A stretch of 64,000 bases of DNA from an uncultured Caldilineales bacterium. Lineage in GTDB: Bacteria > Chloroflexota > Anaerolineae > JAAEKA01. The translations under genes and the position numbers were made by a program. A model generated the notes under the pieces. The model did no database searches. It had not been told where the DNA came from and saw nothing but the letters and a program-made list of their open reading frames with translations. Location: positions 1 through 64,000 of the forward strand of contig CALESQ010000079.1 in NCBI GenBank assembly GCA_937907455.1. Reading direction: 5' to 3'. Positions 63,373 to 64,000 of this stretch are shown one piece after another. Numbering within the stretch: position 1 is the stretch's first letter; each line of letters opens with the position of its first letter.

Positions 63373-64000
63373 CTAGCTCATCAGCTCATCGGCCGCTTCC
63401 AGCAGCGCCGTGGCACGCTCAACCGGCACGCCCCGCGCGTTAAAATAGCGTTCCAGCAGCTCGCGCGGCGTCAGCGCCTCGACCGATACAGCTCCCAGGC
63501 GCTGGCGCTCGCGGCGTTCAACCTCTTTTTTCACACCGGCCACGTAATAGGCCTGGTTTTGCAGCGCGCGCAGTAACTCGCGTTCGTGCAGCGCGCTTTC
63601 CTGCTCTTCATCCAGGTCAATCACCATACGCACCACCGCATCCTGCAGATCATGGCGGGCAATGGCAGCCAATGCCGCAGCAGTGGGATCAGCCTCGCCG
63701 CGCACATCGGCTTTGATGGTGATAAAGGGGCGGGCGGGGTGACGATAATGGCCGACATAATGCCAGTCGGTATGGCCGCGGCGCAGAGTCACGTCAACCC
63801 AGCCCTTTGGCTCATGCTCTTCGCCAAAATCAATGCGCTCGATGCTGCCGCTGTAAAGAACAGGGGGATGAGCAGTGCCGTTCAGGCTTTGATGCTTGTG
63901 GATATGGCCCAACGCCACGTAGTCCCAGGCGGGGTTAGCCAGCACACTGCGCGGCGCGGCCACGTCGCGGCCGATCATAATGTTGCGCTCACTGCCTTGA
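63373..64000 (-). CDS. SbcD/Mre11-type DNA repair exonuclease, N-terminal part beyond window
   Basis: The frame is open to the right edge (upstream codons read QGSERN before MIGRD), so this is the C-terminal about 209 residues of a larger protein, not a complete gene. The metallophosphatase motif is YVALGHIHKHQ, with GSIERIDFGEE, followed by the C-terminal capping domain with coiled-coil-like ERRERQRLG. Family members act with SbcC/Rad50 to process DNA ends and hairpins. The partner would be expected upstream, to the right of the window. Confidence 0.85.
   Translation of the reverse strand, partial: QGSERNIMIGRDVAAPRSVLANPAWDYVALGHIHKHQSLNGTAHPPVLYSGSIERIDFGEEHEPKGWVDVTLRRGHTDWHYVGHYRHPARPFITIKADVRGEADPTAAALAAIARHDLQDAVVRMVIDLDEEQESALHERELLRALQNQAYYVAGVKKEVERRERQRLGAVSVEALTPRELLERYFNARGVPVERATALLEAADELMS

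Overview
The window looks like a chromosomal stretch of a Chloroflexota bacterium (Anaerolineae-like by overall impression; no rRNA is present to confirm this). The grounds are GC-rich coding sequence, very large multi-GAF histidine kinases, lipobox and VanW/G5 envelope proteins, small Chloroflexota-type conserved hypotheticals, and intergenic gaps packed with short phrase-like repeats. I saw no rRNA, tRNA, CRISPR array, transposase or phage gene. Predicted promoters are mostly sigma70-like, often with an extended -10 (TGnTATAAT).

Layout. 1-4952 (minus) is the 5' part of a giant secreted modular surface protein that runs off the left edge. 5332-9451 holds a TGS/uridine-kinase-like protein, a DUF302 protein, an ECF sigma/zinc anti-sigma/OsmC redox operon and a stand-alone Lrp/AsnC ligand-binding domain. 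9546-21039 (minus) is a tightly packed five-gene signalling operon: S1-REC-histidine kinase, REC-GAF(about 7)-histidine kinase, REC-APH-like-TIR fusion, AAA/STAND-like ATPase with an OmpR-type winged helix, and an inositol-monophosphatase-family enzyme. A promoter region carrying four TGTCA-type inverted repeats precedes it. 21343-24188 has small genes (two-helix membrane protein, DksA/TraR zinc finger, hypotheticals) and an SPFH protein; one small gene has a textbook promoter with an operator-like palindrome on its -10.

24461-38815 carries a GT4 glycosyltransferase, a rhodanese lipoprotein, a LEA/YtxH-like repeat protein, a HerA-like ATPase overlapping a VanW/G5 protein, an acyl-CoA ligase, a second OsmC protein, a maltokinase and a GT2 glycosyltransferase. 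39082-42922 (minus) is central metabolism: yvcK, gap, pgk. 43062-47209 has a penicillin-acylase-family enzyme, a SanA/DUF218 protein and a low-molecular-weight tyrosine phosphatase.

47565-50716 groups an ApbE flavin transferase and a ferric-reductase-like haem membrane protein with small single-helix proteins; three of these proteins end in SRSS(R/N). 50841-56645 has an acyl-CoA carboxyltransferase, a glycogen-debranching-type enzyme and FtsH. 56723-57000 is a degenerate repeat block. 57001-64000 has a membrane protein, an NfeD/flotillin pair, a 43-residue membrane peptide, an EamA transporter, two small conserved proteins, a subtilase without a signal peptide but with a C-terminal helix, and the C-terminal part of an SbcD/Mre11-type nuclease cut by the right edge.

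The strongest candidates for an undescribed system are the TIR-containing phosphorelay operon (9546-21039) and the ApbE/ferric-reductase/SRSSR cluster (47565-50716).
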